64,000 nucleotides of DNA from contig NZ_JAAOTJ010000005.1 of NCBI RefSeq assembly GCF_011297335.1, positions 186,001 to 250,000 of the forward strand, given 5' to 3'. This document shows positions 7,921 to 16,594 of the stretch, piece by piece. A program made the position numbers and the translations under genes. How positions within the stretch are numbered: the stretch's first letter is position 1; every line of letters begins with the position of its first letter. The notes under the pieces are model-generated. The model searched no databases and was not told the origin of the DNA. It saw only the letters and a list, made by a program, of their open reading frames with translations. The DNA is from Catellatospora methionotrophica (GTDB taxonomy: Bacteria > Actinomycetota > Actinomycetes > Mycobacteriales > Micromonosporaceae).

Positions 7921-9393
7921 TCACCGCCCCGCAGGCCCGGCCACCGTGATGCTCTCGGCGAACCGGATCAGGTCGGCCTCGCCCAGATCCGCCGCGCTCT
8001 GCATGATCAGCAGCACCCGCCGCTCGTCGAGCAGGACCGCCAGCTGGGTCGGCGCACCCCCGCCACCCCTGGTCAGCTGCGCGAACCGCCCGCCGACCAT
8101 CAGCGAGGTGGTCGGCGGCACCAGGCTGGTGTCCGACCCGACATGGACGCAGACGCCCTCCGGGTCCTGGGGCCGCAACCGGGGCTCGCGACTCAGGCAG
8201 ACGTGCCGCGAGTCGAGGCTGTTGACCTCGTACCCGCGCGGCATCAGCGCGTACGTGATCTGCGGCGTGGCCGTCATCCGGCCGACCTTCAGCTCGCGGG
8301 CGACCCGTTCGACCTCCGCCACGGTCAGCAGGCCGCCGAAGCTCTGCACGGTCACCCACCGGCCGTCACGTCGCCAGGTCAGGCCGACCTGGACCGCGCC
8401 GTTCTCGTCGGTGCCCGTACGCAGCGTCGCCGTGACCCCGGCGACCTGGGTGCTCTTCGTCTCAGCGGCCTCCCAGTCCCAGTCGTACGCGGTCTGCCCG
8501 ACGTAGATCAGCAGCCTGCCCGGATCGCCGAGGCTCTCCACGCCGGTCATGTCCCGCGCGGCGACGACCTGCAGCGGCCCGGCATCCGCAGGGACGAATC
8601 CCAGCTGGTACGGGAACACCGGCAGCACCTCGGCAGCCGGGCGCGGCACCAGCGCCGAAGCAGCCGACGGCACGGCAGCGGCCGACGGCGTGGCGCTCGC
8701 CGACGGGGGCGCGCTCGCGGGCGGCGTCGGCGTCGGGGTGATCACGGGTGGCGGCTGCTGCCCGCGCCCGAACGGGGCCAGCGTGATCAGCGCGACGAGC
8801 ACCAGCGCGGCGGTCGCGACCACCGCAGCCCTCCGGCGCAGCCGCACCGCACCCGCCCGGCGGCGCACCGCCTCCACGGGCACGCCGGCGAAGGTCCGCT
8901 CGTCGGCGGGCAGCGGCGTCGCGGAGCCGATCCGGTCCCGCAGGGCCGCCAGGCCGCGCGACGCGTGCACCCGCACCGTGGCGGGCGAGCAGTCCATCAG
9001 CTCGGCGACGCGCGCGTCGTCCAGGTCTTCGAAGAAGCGCAGCACCAGCACCGTGCGCTGGCGGCGGGGCAGCGTGCCCAGCAGCGCCCACAGCTCGTCG
9101 CGCACCGCGTGCCGCTGGGCGAAGTCGTCGGCGTCGGCGCGGTCCGGCGTGGTCTGCAGCGGGCGCTCCCGGTGCGACAACCGCCGCCACCAGGACGAGT
9201 GCGCCCACACCAGCGCCTTGCGCAGGTACGCGTCGGGGTTCTCCGCCTCGATGCGGTCCCAGCGGCGGTACGCCCTGGCCAGCACGTCCTGCACCAGGTC
9301 CTCGGCCAGGTGCCGGTCGCGGCAGAGCAGGTACGCGAAGCCGACCAGCGGCCCCGAACGGGCGCGGACGTAGTCGTCGAACTCCGGGTGCAC
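7921..9393 (-). CDS. ECF sigma factor (SigE-family) fused to a membrane anchor and extracytoplasmic domain
   Basis: 490 residues. Residues 1-160 form a compact sigma factor: region 2 (DDYVRARSGPLVGFAYLLCR then DRHLAEDLVQDVLARAY) and region 4 (LPRRQRTVLVLRFFEDL, with helix-turn-helix MDCSPATVRVHASRGLAAL). A single membrane segment follows at about 192-210 (AAVVATAALVLVALITLAPF), then a Pro/Ala/Ser linker and a roughly 250-residue extracytoplasmic domain that I do not recognise. The start is GTG at 9393, chosen because GAGGAG lies 7 bases upstream and the sigma homology starts there. A sensor domain outside and a sigma domain inside suggest direct signal-to-transcription coupling, possibly needing proteolytic release. 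It is immediately upstream of cydDC (18 bases), which may be part of its target set. Confidence 0.85.
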   Translation of the reverse strand: MHPEFDDYVRARSGPLVGFAYLLCRDRHLAEDLVQDVLARAYRRWDRIEAENPDAYLRKALVWAHSSWWRRLSHRERPLQTTPDRADADDFAQRHAVRDELWALLGTLPRRQRTVLVLRFFEDLDDARVAELMDCSPATVRVHASRGLAALRDRIGSATPLPADERTFAGVPVEAVRRRAGAVRLRRRAAVVATAALVLVALITLAPFGRGQQPPPVITPTPTPPASAPPSASATPSAAAVPSAASALVPRPAAEVLPVFPYQLGFVPADAGPLQVVAARDMTGVESLGDPGRLLIYVGQTAYDWDWEAAETKSTQVAGVTATLRTGTDENGAVQVGLTWRRDGRWVTVQSFGGLLTVAEVERVARELKVGRMTATPQITYALMPRGYEVNSLDSRHVCLSREPRLRPQDPEGVCVHVGSDTSLVPPTTSLMVGGRFAQLTRGGGGAPTQLAVLLDERRVLLIMQSAADLGEADLIRFAESITVAGPAGR

Positions 9394-9458
9394 GGGCGTC
9401 TCCTCAGCCGGGCGAGCGGGGGTCTCGCGGCTAAGACGCCACCGGACGGGCGCGTTGT

Positions 9459-10499
9459 TTACCGGCGCGCGGAGAAATCCTGCGGCCCCTGTGCGGGCAT
9501 GGTGCGCAGGCGCGTCAGCAGGGCGTCGCGGATGGCCGGGCGGTTGCCGAACACCAGCAGGAACGCCGCCTCGCGGAGCAGGCGCTGGGCGTGGTTGTCC
9601 CGCAGCACCGCCCGCGCGCCGGTCTGCACCGTCAGCTGCGCGGTGGCCCGCAGCACCAGGTCGGTGGCGGCCGCGCGGGCGGCGGGCAGCGCGTCTGCGT
9701 CCGCGGCCAGCAGGGCGGCGCGGGTCGCGGCCAGCTCCGCGTCGAGCGGGCTCGGCCCGAGCAGGCGGCAGCACCGGTTCACGACCCCGAGCGCGAGGAA
9801 GCCGTTCAGCGCCGAGCCGCTCGTGTCCGATGACGACCATTGCGCGTACGGCCGCACGTCGGCGAGCCGGTCCGCGGGCACGAAATGGCCGTCGAAGCGT
9901 ACGTCGACGGTCCGGCTCGCCTGCACCGCGACCAGCTCCAGCGGCGTGGTGACCAGGGTCGGCGCGTCGGCGGCGTCGACGAACAGGAAGTGCACGTCGT
10001 CGTGGGCGTCACGGGCGGCGGTGTACATCGTGTCGATCATGTTCCAGCCGGTGACCCACGGCACGGCCCCGTCGAGCAGGTAACCGCCGTCGACGGCGCG
10101 CACCCGCATCGGCGCGGTGGGGCTGCGCAGCCCGGCCAGCGCGATCCCGGCCCGGCGTACGCCCAGGGTCAGGGGTCGCAGCCAGGTCTCGCGGATGCCG
10201 GGCCGCTCGCTGACGGCCGCGGCCAGCACCGGGCCGTGGTGCTGGAGCCAGACGAACGCGGTGCTCAGGCAGCCGCTCGCCAGGCTCTCCAGCAGCGCCG
10301 CGAGCAGCGGGAGGTCGCGGCCGAGGACGCCGGGCTCCGGTGGCGCGGCGACGCCGTAGAAGCCCTCGGCGGCGAGCAGATCGAGCTGGGCCGGCGGCAC
10401 CCGGTCGGCCGCGTCCACCGCGAGCGCGGCCGGGAAGAGGACGTCGTCGGCGATCTGCCGCGCCAGCGCCCGCATCCGGCTCGCCTCTGCCGCCTCCAT
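9459..10499 (-). CDS. Acyl-CoA dehydrogenase family flavoprotein
   Basis: About 346 residues with the acyl-CoA dehydrogenase layout: an all-helical N-terminus (residues 1-105), a beta middle domain (IALAGLRSPTAPMRVRAV and DGGYLLDGAVPWVTGWNMID, the conserved W/T-G segment) and a C-terminal helical bundle. I do not see the usual catalytic glutamate region, and the protein is shorter than the 380-400 residues typical of the family. The activity may therefore differ from true fatty acyl-CoA dehydrogenation; monooxygenase-like relatives of the fold exist. The start is ATG at 10499; a GTG directly before it at 10502 is equally possible. The gene ends 65 bases before the sigma factor gene on the same strand. 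Confidence 0.75.
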   Translation of the reverse strand: MEAAEASRMRALARQIADDVLFPAALAVDAADRVPPAQLDLLAAEGFYGVAAPPEPGVLGRDLPLLAALLESLASGCLSTAFVWLQHHGPVLAAAVSERPGIRETWLRPLTLGVRRAGIALAGLRSPTAPMRVRAVDGGYLLDGAVPWVTGWNMIDTMYTAARDAHDDVHFLFVDAADAPTLVTTPLELVAVQASRTVDVRFDGHFVPADRLADVRPYAQWSSSDTSGSALNGFLALGVVNRCCRLLGPSPLDAELAATRAALLAADADALPAARAAATDLVLRATAQLTVQTGARAVLRDNHAQRLLREAAFLLVFGNRPAIRDALLTRLRTMPAQGPQDFSARR

Positions 10500-10605
10500 C
10501 ACCGACCCAGGATCGCAGAGCGCCGGCCGCTGGGAACAGATCTTGCGGACTTCGTGCTACCGGAGCGACCCGGAGTGCACAGAATCCGGAAGCGTTCGTG
10601 CGCCG

Positions 10606-11721
10606 TCACCGGGTGCGGGGGTGGATCTCGCCGGCCGGGTCGGGTTCGGCGAGCAGGCCGCCCTGTACGCCGATGAAGTGGTAGCTGACCTGGCGCAGCG
10701 GCCACAGCACCCAGGGGCGCTCGTCCTCGGCGATCGGGTGGCCGTCGGCGTGCCCGGCGGTGCCGATCAGCACCCACTCCCGCGTGGTCGACATCACGGT
10801 GATCGCGCCACCGGTGACGCCGACCGGGGCCAGCCCGCGGGGCAGGCCGTCACGCACCTCGTCGGCGGTCTCGTCGTCGGCGTACAGCACGGCGCGGAAG
10901 GTCGCGACCGCGTCACTGTCGTCGGTGGTGTACACCGCGCGCACGGTCAGGTAGCAGTTGCGCAGGTTGAGCAGCTTGTCGTCGGGCAGCACGCCGTCGC
11001 AGCCGCGCTGTTCGGCGACGGCTGTCCGGACGAGGCGGTCGCCGTTCATGGACAGTTCGTCGGGGAAGACGTCGGCGGCGCGTACCCAGGTGGGGTCGCT
11101 CTTGCTGATCGCGACCGGAAGCGCGGCGATCATCAGCGCCACCGCGCCGAACGTCGCGACAGTGTTGTAGTGGCGGTCGACCGCCGGAACCGCCTTGCCG
11201 ACGTACACCAGGACCAGCAGGAACAGTAGCGCCGCGCCGGCCCCGCCGAACGCCCACATGATGCCGTCGCCCGCCGCCTCGCTGCCCGGCCCCTTGACCA
11301 GGTCCGACAGGTCGCGCTCGCGGCCCGGCAGGAAGGTGAAGGCGATCAGGACGACCACGGCGCTCGCGATGCCCAGCGCGACCCGCCCGCGCTTGGCCAG
11401 CCGTGGCCACAACACGGCCGTCAGCAGCAGCATCGCGGCCGGGGTGGCGATGATCAGCCACCCGGCGACGGTCATGCCCGCGACGGAGCAGGCCGACAGG
11501 TCACAGGCGAGGCCCAGCAGGGTGGCGCGGACGTACCCGCCGAGGCGGACGTAGGCGATGACCGCGCCGAAGAAGCCGAGGACGGCCAGCAGACTCCACA
11601 GGCACCCGAGGCGTGAGCCGCCGCCCGGCGTCTTCTTCGCGGCCTTGCGGTCGGCGTTGCGCCCGGCTTTGCGGTCCGCCTTGCCGACGTACTCGATCGG
11701 GCCGGAGGTGGAGCTGCTCAT
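10606..11721 (-). CDS. Multi-pass membrane protein of unknown function
   Basis: 371 residues from ATG at 11721 (MSSSTSGPIEYVGKADRKAG). A short lysine/arginine-rich cytoplasmic head is followed by five hydrophobic segments within the first 220 residues (for example WSLLAVLGFFGAVIAYVRL and AGWLIIATPAAMLLLTAVLW), then a C-terminal soluble domain of about 150 residues with two cysteines (RGCDG and RNCYL) that could form a disulfide outside the cell. The soluble part repeatedly mentions values and changes over time in no recognisable motif; I cannot name a domain. The start was preferred over upstream in-frame codons because the sequence before it is poorly membrane-compatible and lies past the terminator of the next gene. 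Confidence 0.75.
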   Translation of the reverse strand: MSSSTSGPIEYVGKADRKAGRNADRKAAKKTPGGGSRLGCLWSLLAVLGFFGAVIAYVRLGGYVRATLLGLACDLSACSVAGMTVAGWLIIATPAAMLLLTAVLWPRLAKRGRVALGIASAVVVLIAFTFLPGRERDLSDLVKGPGSEAAGDGIMWAFGGAGAALLFLLVLVYVGKAVPAVDRHYNTVATFGAVALMIAALPVAISKSDPTWVRAADVFPDELSMNGDRLVRTAVAEQRGCDGVLPDDKLLNLRNCYLTVRAVYTTDDSDAVATFRAVLYADDETADEVRDGLPRGLAPVGVTGGAITVMSTTREWVLIGTAGHADGHPIAEDERPWVLWPLRQVSYHFIGVQGGLLAEPDPAGEIHPRTR

Positions 11722-11765
11722 GGTCGGCCACCCTAGCGAAGCCGCGCACGCCCGCACCCGGTGAC

Positions 11766-11815
11766 AAGGAGGGGCACCTTCCACACCGCACGGCGATGGG
11801 AAGGCGCCCTTCCTT
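11766..11815 (-). terminator. Hairpin terminator of the deoC-ALDH operon
   Basis: AAGGAGGGGCACCTTCC (11766-11782) and GGAAGGCGCCCTTCCTT (11799-11815) pair over 17 positions with two mismatches or wobbles. It lies 3 bases past the stop of the leftward ALDH-like gene. Its arms share the core AAGGAAGGGC(A/G)CCTTC with the hairpin at 19998-20044. Confidence 0.7.
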
Positions 11816-11818
11816 CGA

Positions 11819-12694
11819 TCACAGGCCCTTGGGGTGCCAGACCGTCTTGGTTTCGAGGTACGCGGTCATCGGGGCGAGGCCGGGGTCGGCGGTCCAGTCC
11901 AGACCGGCGGCCGGGCGGCGGACCCGCTTGAGGGTCTCCGCGGCGGCCTGCTCCAGCTCCAGGGCCAGCTTGGTGTCGGCCACGCCGGTCAGGTCGAGGC
12001 CGTTGACGTCGCTGTGCGAGGCCAGCCACGGGGCGACCTCGGCGGCCGAGCCGGTGAGGATGTTGACCACGCCGCCGGGCACGTCGGAGGTGGCCAGCAC
12101 CTCGGCCAGGGTGATCGCGACGCGCGGGGCGTCGGTGATCACGATGACCGTGTTGCCGGTGGCCATCGCCGGGGCGATGACGCTGACCAGGCCGAGCAGG
12201 GTCGGCTGGGACGGAGCGACGACCGCGACCACGCCGCTGGGCTCGGGTGAGGAGATGTTGAAGTACGGCCCGGCGACCGGGTTGGCCCCGCCGACGACCT
12301 GCGCGAGCTTGTCGGTCCAGCCCGCGTACCAGACGAGCCGGTCGATGGCCTCGTCCACCTCGGACGCGGGCACCTCCAGCGCGGTGAACTCGTCGCGGCG
12401 GCCCTCCAGCATCTCGGCGACCCGGTAGATGACCTGCCCCTTGTTGTACGCCGTAGCGCCGGACCACTTGCCGAACGCGGCCCGCGCGGCGAGCACGGCG
12501 TCGCGGGCGTCCTTGCGGGAGGCCTGGGCGGCGTTGGCCACGAACTGCCCCTTGCTGTCGGCGACGACGTAGGTGCGGCCCGACTCGCTGCGCGGGAACG
12601 CACCACCGATGAAGAGCTTGTACGTCTTGCGTACGGCCAGCCGCGGCGCGGTGGCGACGGCGGAGTCCGCGGACTCCTTCTTCTTAGCCGGCAA
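11819..12694 (-). CDS. Short, catalytically incomplete aldehyde dehydrogenase-like subunit
   Basis: 291 residues, against about 480 for a full ALDH. The N-terminal cofactor-domain features are present (YKLFIGGAFPRSESGRTYVV, VAVVAPSQPTLLGLVSVIAP, PGGVVNILTGSAAEVAPWLA), but the protein ends before the catalytic Cys domain, and the catalytic Glu region is replaced by LDLTGVADTKLALELEQAA. The start is TTG at 12694: GGAGG lies 6 bases upstream, and no ATG or GTG is available before the homology begins. The start overlaps the end of the full ALDH gene by 11 bases. The full ALDH plus a degenerate second ALDH matches the two-domain layout of the ALDH16 family split into two genes (inference), so this is probably a structural or regulatory partner of its neighbour. 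Confidence 0.8.
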   Translation of the reverse strand: MPAKKKESADSAVATAPRLAVRKTYKLFIGGAFPRSESGRTYVVADSKGQFVANAAQASRKDARDAVLAARAAFGKWSGATAYNKGQVIYRVAEMLEGRRDEFTALEVPASEVDEAIDRLVWYAGWTDKLAQVVGGANPVAGPYFNISSPEPSGVVAVVAPSQPTLLGLVSVIAPAMATGNTVIVITDAPRVAITLAEVLATSDVPGGVVNILTGSAAEVAPWLASHSDVNGLDLTGVADTKLALELEQAAAETLKRVRRPAAGLDWTADPGLAPMTAYLETKTVWHPKGL

Positions 12695-14114
12695 GGTAGG
12701 CCTCCAGCCCGTGGCGGCCGCCCTCGCGGCCGTAACCCGATTCCTTGTAACCGCCGAACGGCGAGGTCGGGTCGAACTTGTTGAACGTGTTCGCCCAGAC
12801 GACACCGGCCCGGAGCTGGTCGGCGACGGCGAGGATGCGTGAGCCCTTCTCGCTCCAGATCCCGGCCGACAGCCCGTACGGCGTGTTGTTGGCCTTCTCG
12901 ATCGCCTCGCCGGGGGTGCGGAAGGTCAGCACCGACAGCACCGGCCCGAAGATCTCCTCGCGGGCGATGCGGTGCGCCTGGGAGACGCCGGTGAAGATGG
13001 TCGGCGCGAACCAGAAGCCGCGCTCGGGCAGCTCGCACGCGGGCGACCAGCGCTCCGCGCCCTCGGCGGAGCCGATCTCGGCCAGCGCCTTGATCCGGGA
13101 CAGCTGCTCGGCGGAGTTGATCGCGCCGACGTCGGTGTTCTTGTCCAGCGGGTCGCCGACGCGCAGGGTGGCCATGCGCCGCTTGAGCGACTCCAGGAGC
13201 TGGTCGGCGACGGACTCCTGGACCAGCAGCCGGGAGCCCGCGCAGCAGACGTGGCCCTGGTTGAAGAAGATGCCGTTGACGATGCCCTCGACGGCCTGGT
13301 CGATCGCGGCGTCGTCGAACACGATGTTCGCCGCCTTGCCGCCCAGCTCCAGGGTCACCTTCTTGTTCGTGCCCGCCACCGCGCGCGCGATGATCCGGCC
13401 CACCTCGGTCGAGCCGGTGAAGGCGACCTTGTCCACGTCGGGGTGGTTGACCAGCGCCGCGCCGGTCTCGCCCGCGCCGGTGACGATGTTGACCACGCCC
13501 GGCGGCAGGTCGGCCTGCTGGCAGATCTCGGCGAACAGCAGGGCGGTCAGCGGGGTCGTCTCGGCGGGCTTGAGCACCACCGTGTTACCTGCGGCCAGCG
13601 CCGGGGCGATCTTCCACGCGAGCATCAGCAGCGGGAAGTTCCACGGGATGACCTGCCCGGCCACGCCCAGCGGGCGCGGGTCCGCGCCGAACCCCGCGTA
13701 CGGCAGCTTGTCGGCCCAGCCCGCGTAGTAGAAGAAGTGCGCCGCGGCCAGCGGCACGTCCACGTCGCGGGACTCCTTGATCGGCTTGCCGTTGTTCAGC
13801 GACTCCAGCACGGCCAGCTCGCGGCTGCGCTCGGCGATGATCCGCGCGATCCGGAACAGGTACTTGGCCCGCTCGCGGCCAGGCATCGAGCCCCAGACGT
13901 CGGTGTAGGCGCGACGCGCTGCCTTGACGGCCCGGTCGACGTCGGCGGTGGAGGCCTCGGCGATCTCGGCGAGCACCTCCTCGGAGGCGGGGGAGATGGT
14001 CTTGAAGCTGCCCGCGCCGTCGGTGAACTCGCCGTCGATGAACAGCCCGTACGACGGCTGCAGCTTCACGATCGAGCGCGACTCCGGCGCTGGCGCATAC
14101 TCAAAAGCGCTCAT
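12684..14114 (-). CDS. NAD(P)-dependent aldehyde dehydrogenase
   Basis: 476 residues with a complete ALDH core: PWNFPLLMLAWKIAPALAAG and KPAETTPLTAL for cofactor binding, FTGSTEVG, the general-base glutamate in LELGGK near residue 255, the nucleophile in GHVCCAG near 290, and EEIFGPVLSV. It oxidises an aldehyde to the acid. It starts 3 bases after the stop of deoC on the same strand, so its natural substrate is probably the acetaldehyde released by the DeoC aldolase, giving acetate and NADH; this is inference from context. The last bases overlap the start of the incomplete ALDH-like gene, consistent with a DeoC-ALDH-ALDH unit as is seen in streptomycetes. Confidence 0.92.
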   Translation of the reverse strand: MSAFEYAPAPESRSIVKLQPSYGLFIDGEFTDGAGSFKTISPASEEVLAEIAEASTADVDRAVKAARRAYTDVWGSMPGRERAKYLFRIARIIAERSRELAVLESLNNGKPIKESRDVDVPLAAAHFFYYAGWADKLPYAGFGADPRPLGVAGQVIPWNFPLLMLAWKIAPALAAGNTVVLKPAETTPLTALLFAEICQQADLPPGVVNIVTGAGETGAALVNHPDVDKVAFTGSTEVGRIIARAVAGTNKKVTLELGGKAANIVFDDAAIDQAVEGIVNGIFFNQGHVCCAGSRLLVQESVADQLLESLKRRMATLRVGDPLDKNTDVGAINSAEQLSRIKALAEIGSAEGAERWSPACELPERGFWFAPTIFTGVSQAHRIAREEIFGPVLSVLTFRTPGEAIEKANNTPYGLSAGIWSEKGSRILAVADQLRAGVVWANTFNKFDPTSPFGGYKESGYGREGGRHGLEAYLAG

Positions 14115-14117
14115 GTT

Positions 14118-15065
14118 TTAGTCCAGGGTGAAGTAGTCGGGGCCGCTGTAGTGGCCGGTGGCGAGCTTGGTGCGCTGCATCAGCAGGTCGTTGAGCAGCG
14201 TGGACGCGCCGAACCGGAACCAGTCGGGGTCGAGCCAGCCGTCGCCGGCGATCTCGTTGACCATGACCAGGTACTTGATGGCGTCCTTGGTGGTGCGGAT
14301 GCCGCCCGCGGGCTTCACGCCGACCTTGCGGCCGGTGGTGTCGAGGAAGTCGCGCACCGCCTCCAGCATGATCAGCGTGACGGGCAGGGTGGCCGCGGGG
14401 GCGACCTTGCCGGTGGAGGTCTTGATGAAGTCGCCGCCCGCCAGCATGGCCAGCCAGGACGCGCGCCGCACGTTGTCGTAGGTGACCAGCTCGCCGGTCT
14501 CCAGGATGACCTTCAGGTGGGCCTTGCCGCAGGCCTCCTTGATCGCCGTGATCTCCTCGAAGACCTCCAGGTAGCGGCCGGACAGGAACGCGCCCCGGCT
14601 GATCACCATGTCGATCTCGTCGGCGCCCGCGGCGACGGCGGCCCGGGTGTCGTCGAGCTTCACCTTCAGCGGGGCCTGCCCCGACGGGAAGGCGGTCGCG
14701 ACGCTGGCCAGGTGGATGCCCGAGCCGCGCAGGGCCTCGGCGGCGGTCGGCACCATCGACGGGTACACGCAGATCGCGGCCACCGACGGGCAGGCAGGGT
14801 CGCCGGGGTCGGGCTGGCGGGCCTTGGCGCACAGCGCCCGGACCTTGCCGGGGGTGTCGGAACCCTCCAGCGTGGTCAGGTCCACCATCCGGATGGCGAG
14901 GTCGATCGCCCACGCCTTCGCGGTCGTCTTGATCGAGCGGGTGCCCAGTCCGGCGGCGCGCGCGTCCGCGCCGACCCGGTCGACGCCGGGCAGGCCGTGC
15001 AGGAAGGTCCGCAGCGCCGCGTCAGAGCGCGTGACCTCGGACAACGGTGAGATGGTGGCCGTCAT
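14118..15065 (-). CDS. deoC: Deoxyribose-phosphate aldolase
   Basis: 315 residues from ATG at 15065. It cleaves 2-deoxy-D-ribose 5-phosphate to acetaldehyde and glyceraldehyde 3-phosphate in deoxynucleoside breakdown. The class I aldolase residues are visible: the Schiff-base lysine in DFIKTSTGK and the second lysine in VGVKPAGGIRTTKDA, with the EIDMVIS strand before them. The protein is longer at the N-terminus than the 250-residue E. coli enzyme, as is common for the larger bacterial/eukaryotic DeoC group. It is the first gene of a three-gene leftward operon with two ALDH genes. Its promoter must lie in the 113-base divergent gap before the glycosyltransferase gene. Confidence 0.93.
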   Translation of the reverse strand: MTATISPLSEVTRSDAALRTFLHGLPGVDRVGADARAAGLGTRSIKTTAKAWAIDLAIRMVDLTTLEGSDTPGKVRALCAKARQPDPGDPACPSVAAICVYPSMVPTAAEALRGSGIHLASVATAFPSGQAPLKVKLDDTRAAVAAGADEIDMVISRGAFLSGRYLEVFEEITAIKEACGKAHLKVILETGELVTYDNVRRASWLAMLAGGDFIKTSTGKVAPAATLPVTLIMLEAVRDFLDTTGRKVGVKPAGGIRTTKDAIKYLVMVNEIAGDGWLDPDWFRFGASTLLNDLLMQRTKLATGHYSGPDYFTLD

Positions 15066-15178
15066 GCCGCGAAGTCTACGCGGTCTCATGAATATCGATC
15101 TTGTCCACGTCGTGGGATCGGCAGATGGGTGGCCGCCGTCACCACATCCGGCCGACATGCCGCGTTCACGCCGCATCA

Positions 15179-16585
15179 ATGCTGGTCACCGACGGTCTTG
15201 GGGTGCGCATCATGCACTTCACCGACACGTACCTGCCGCGCCGCGACGGAGTCGTCACGTCGCTGCGAACGCTGCGCGCGGCCCAGGCCGCCGCCGGACA
15301 CGACGTGCACTGCGTCGTGCCGGCCCACGGGGACCAGCAGGACGAACCCGGCCTGCTCCGGGTGCCCGCGCTGGCCTGCGGCGTCGCCGACCTGCGGCTG
15401 GCCCGCTGGGCGCTCTGTGCCCGGGGGACCCGCGAGCAGCTGGTCGCCGACCTCGCCGCGTACCGGCCCGAGGTGGTCCACGTGCACACGCCCGGCCCCG
15501 CGGGGCTGCTCGGCGTGCTGCTGGCCGCCCGGCTCGGGGTGCCGCTGGTGCAGACGTACCACACCGACCTGCACGCCTATGCCGAGGCGTATCGGGTGCC
15601 CGGCTGGGCGCTGCGGCTGCTGCTGCGCCTGTACGCGGGACGGCTCGGGGTGCCCGCCGCCCTGCGCGGTGATCGGGCCGCCGTGCTCGGCGAGGGCAAT
15701 CGGCTGCTGCTCGGCGAGGCCCGCGCGGTGGTGGTGCCGACCCGCGCGGTGCTCGACCGGGTCGCACTGCCGGTGCCCGAGCGGCGGATGGCGCTGGTCC
15801 CGACCGGCGTCGCCGAGCGCCCGGCGTCCCGGGCCGAGGCCGGGGCGTTCCGGGCCGGGCACGGCATCGGGCCGAAGGACCCGGTCGTGCTGTTCGTCGG
15901 CCGGGTCAACCGGGAGAAGGGCGTCGACCTGCTGGTCCCGGCGTTCGCGCGGGTGCTGGCAGCGTCGCCGAAGGCCCGGCTGGTGCTGGTCGGGGCGGTC
16001 TACGAGCGCCGCTGGCTGGCCCGGCTGCTGCGCGCGGCCGGTCCCGGTGTCGCCGACCGGGTGGTGCTGACGGGGCAGCAGCCCCCGCACGTGGTGGCCG
16101 CGGCGTACGCGGCGGCGGACGTGTTCGCCTTCCCGTCGCGTACCGACACGCAGGCCCTGGTGCTGCAGGAGGCCGCGCTCGCCGGGCTGCCCGCGGTGCT
16201 GGCCGACCCGTCGCTGCACCGCTACGGCATCCTCGACGGCAACGCGTCGCTGGCCGAGCCCGATCCGGCGGCCTTCGGGGCGGCGATCCTGCACCTGCTC
16301 ACCGACCGCCGGGCCGCCCGCCGCCTCGGCGCGGCCGCGCGGGCCTGCGCCGCCGCCCACACCCCGCAGCGGTACGCCGAGGCCATGCACGCGATCTACA
16401 CCGCCGCGCACACCGCGCCGACCCCGGAATGTCCCGCCGAGGTGCCGGACGCGCTGGTCGAGGCCGTGCACGCCGTCGACGAGCTGGTCCGAGCCAGGCT
16501 GCACGAGGTGGAACGGGAGGTCTACACCACGGTCCCGGGGCGTTCGACACCGGTTGGCACGACGCGGGCGGCTACGGGCGGGTAG
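15179..16585 (+). CDS. GT4-type glycosyltransferase
   Basis: About 468 residues with the GT-B fold of the GT4 family. The N-terminal half has MHFTDTYLPRRDGVVTSLRT and VVHVHTPGPAGLLGV with QTYHTDLHAYAEAY; the C-terminal half has LFVGRVNREKGVDLLVPAFA and the donor-site glutamate pattern TDTQALVLQEAALAGLP. It resembles the mannosyltransferases of phosphatidylinositol mannoside and related glycolipid synthesis, but the acceptor cannot be read from the sequence. The start is uncertain: ATG at 15179 is used here, and GTG at 15203, right before the conserved RIMHFTD, is equally plausible; neither has a good ribosome binding site. It ends 9 bases before upp. Confidence 0.85.
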   Translation: MLVTDGLGVRIMHFTDTYLPRRDGVVTSLRTLRAAQAAAGHDVHCVVPAHGDQQDEPGLLRVPALACGVADLRLARWALCARGTREQLVADLAAYRPEVVHVHTPGPAGLLGVLLAARLGVPLVQTYHTDLHAYAEAYRVPGWALRLLLRLYAGRLGVPAALRGDRAAVLGEGNRLLLGEARAVVVPTRAVLDRVALPVPERRMALVPTGVAERPASRAEAGAFRAGHGIGPKDPVVLFVGRVNREKGVDLLVPAFARVLAASPKARLVLVGAVYERRWLARLLRAAGPGVADRVVLTGQQPPHVVAAAYAAADVFAFPSRTDTQALVLQEAALAGLPAVLADPSLHRYGILDGNASLAEPDPAAFGAAILHLLTDRRAARRLGAAARACAAAHTPQRYAEAMHAIYTAAHTAPTPECPAEVPDALVEAVHAVDELVRARLHEVEREVYTTVPGRSTPVGTTRAATGG

Positions 16586-16594
16586 TTTCACGTC

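Noticed and set aside
12972-15050. Long rightward open frame opposite deoC and the ALDH genes
   Set aside because: The leftward frames hold full enzyme motifs; this frame is a GC shadow.
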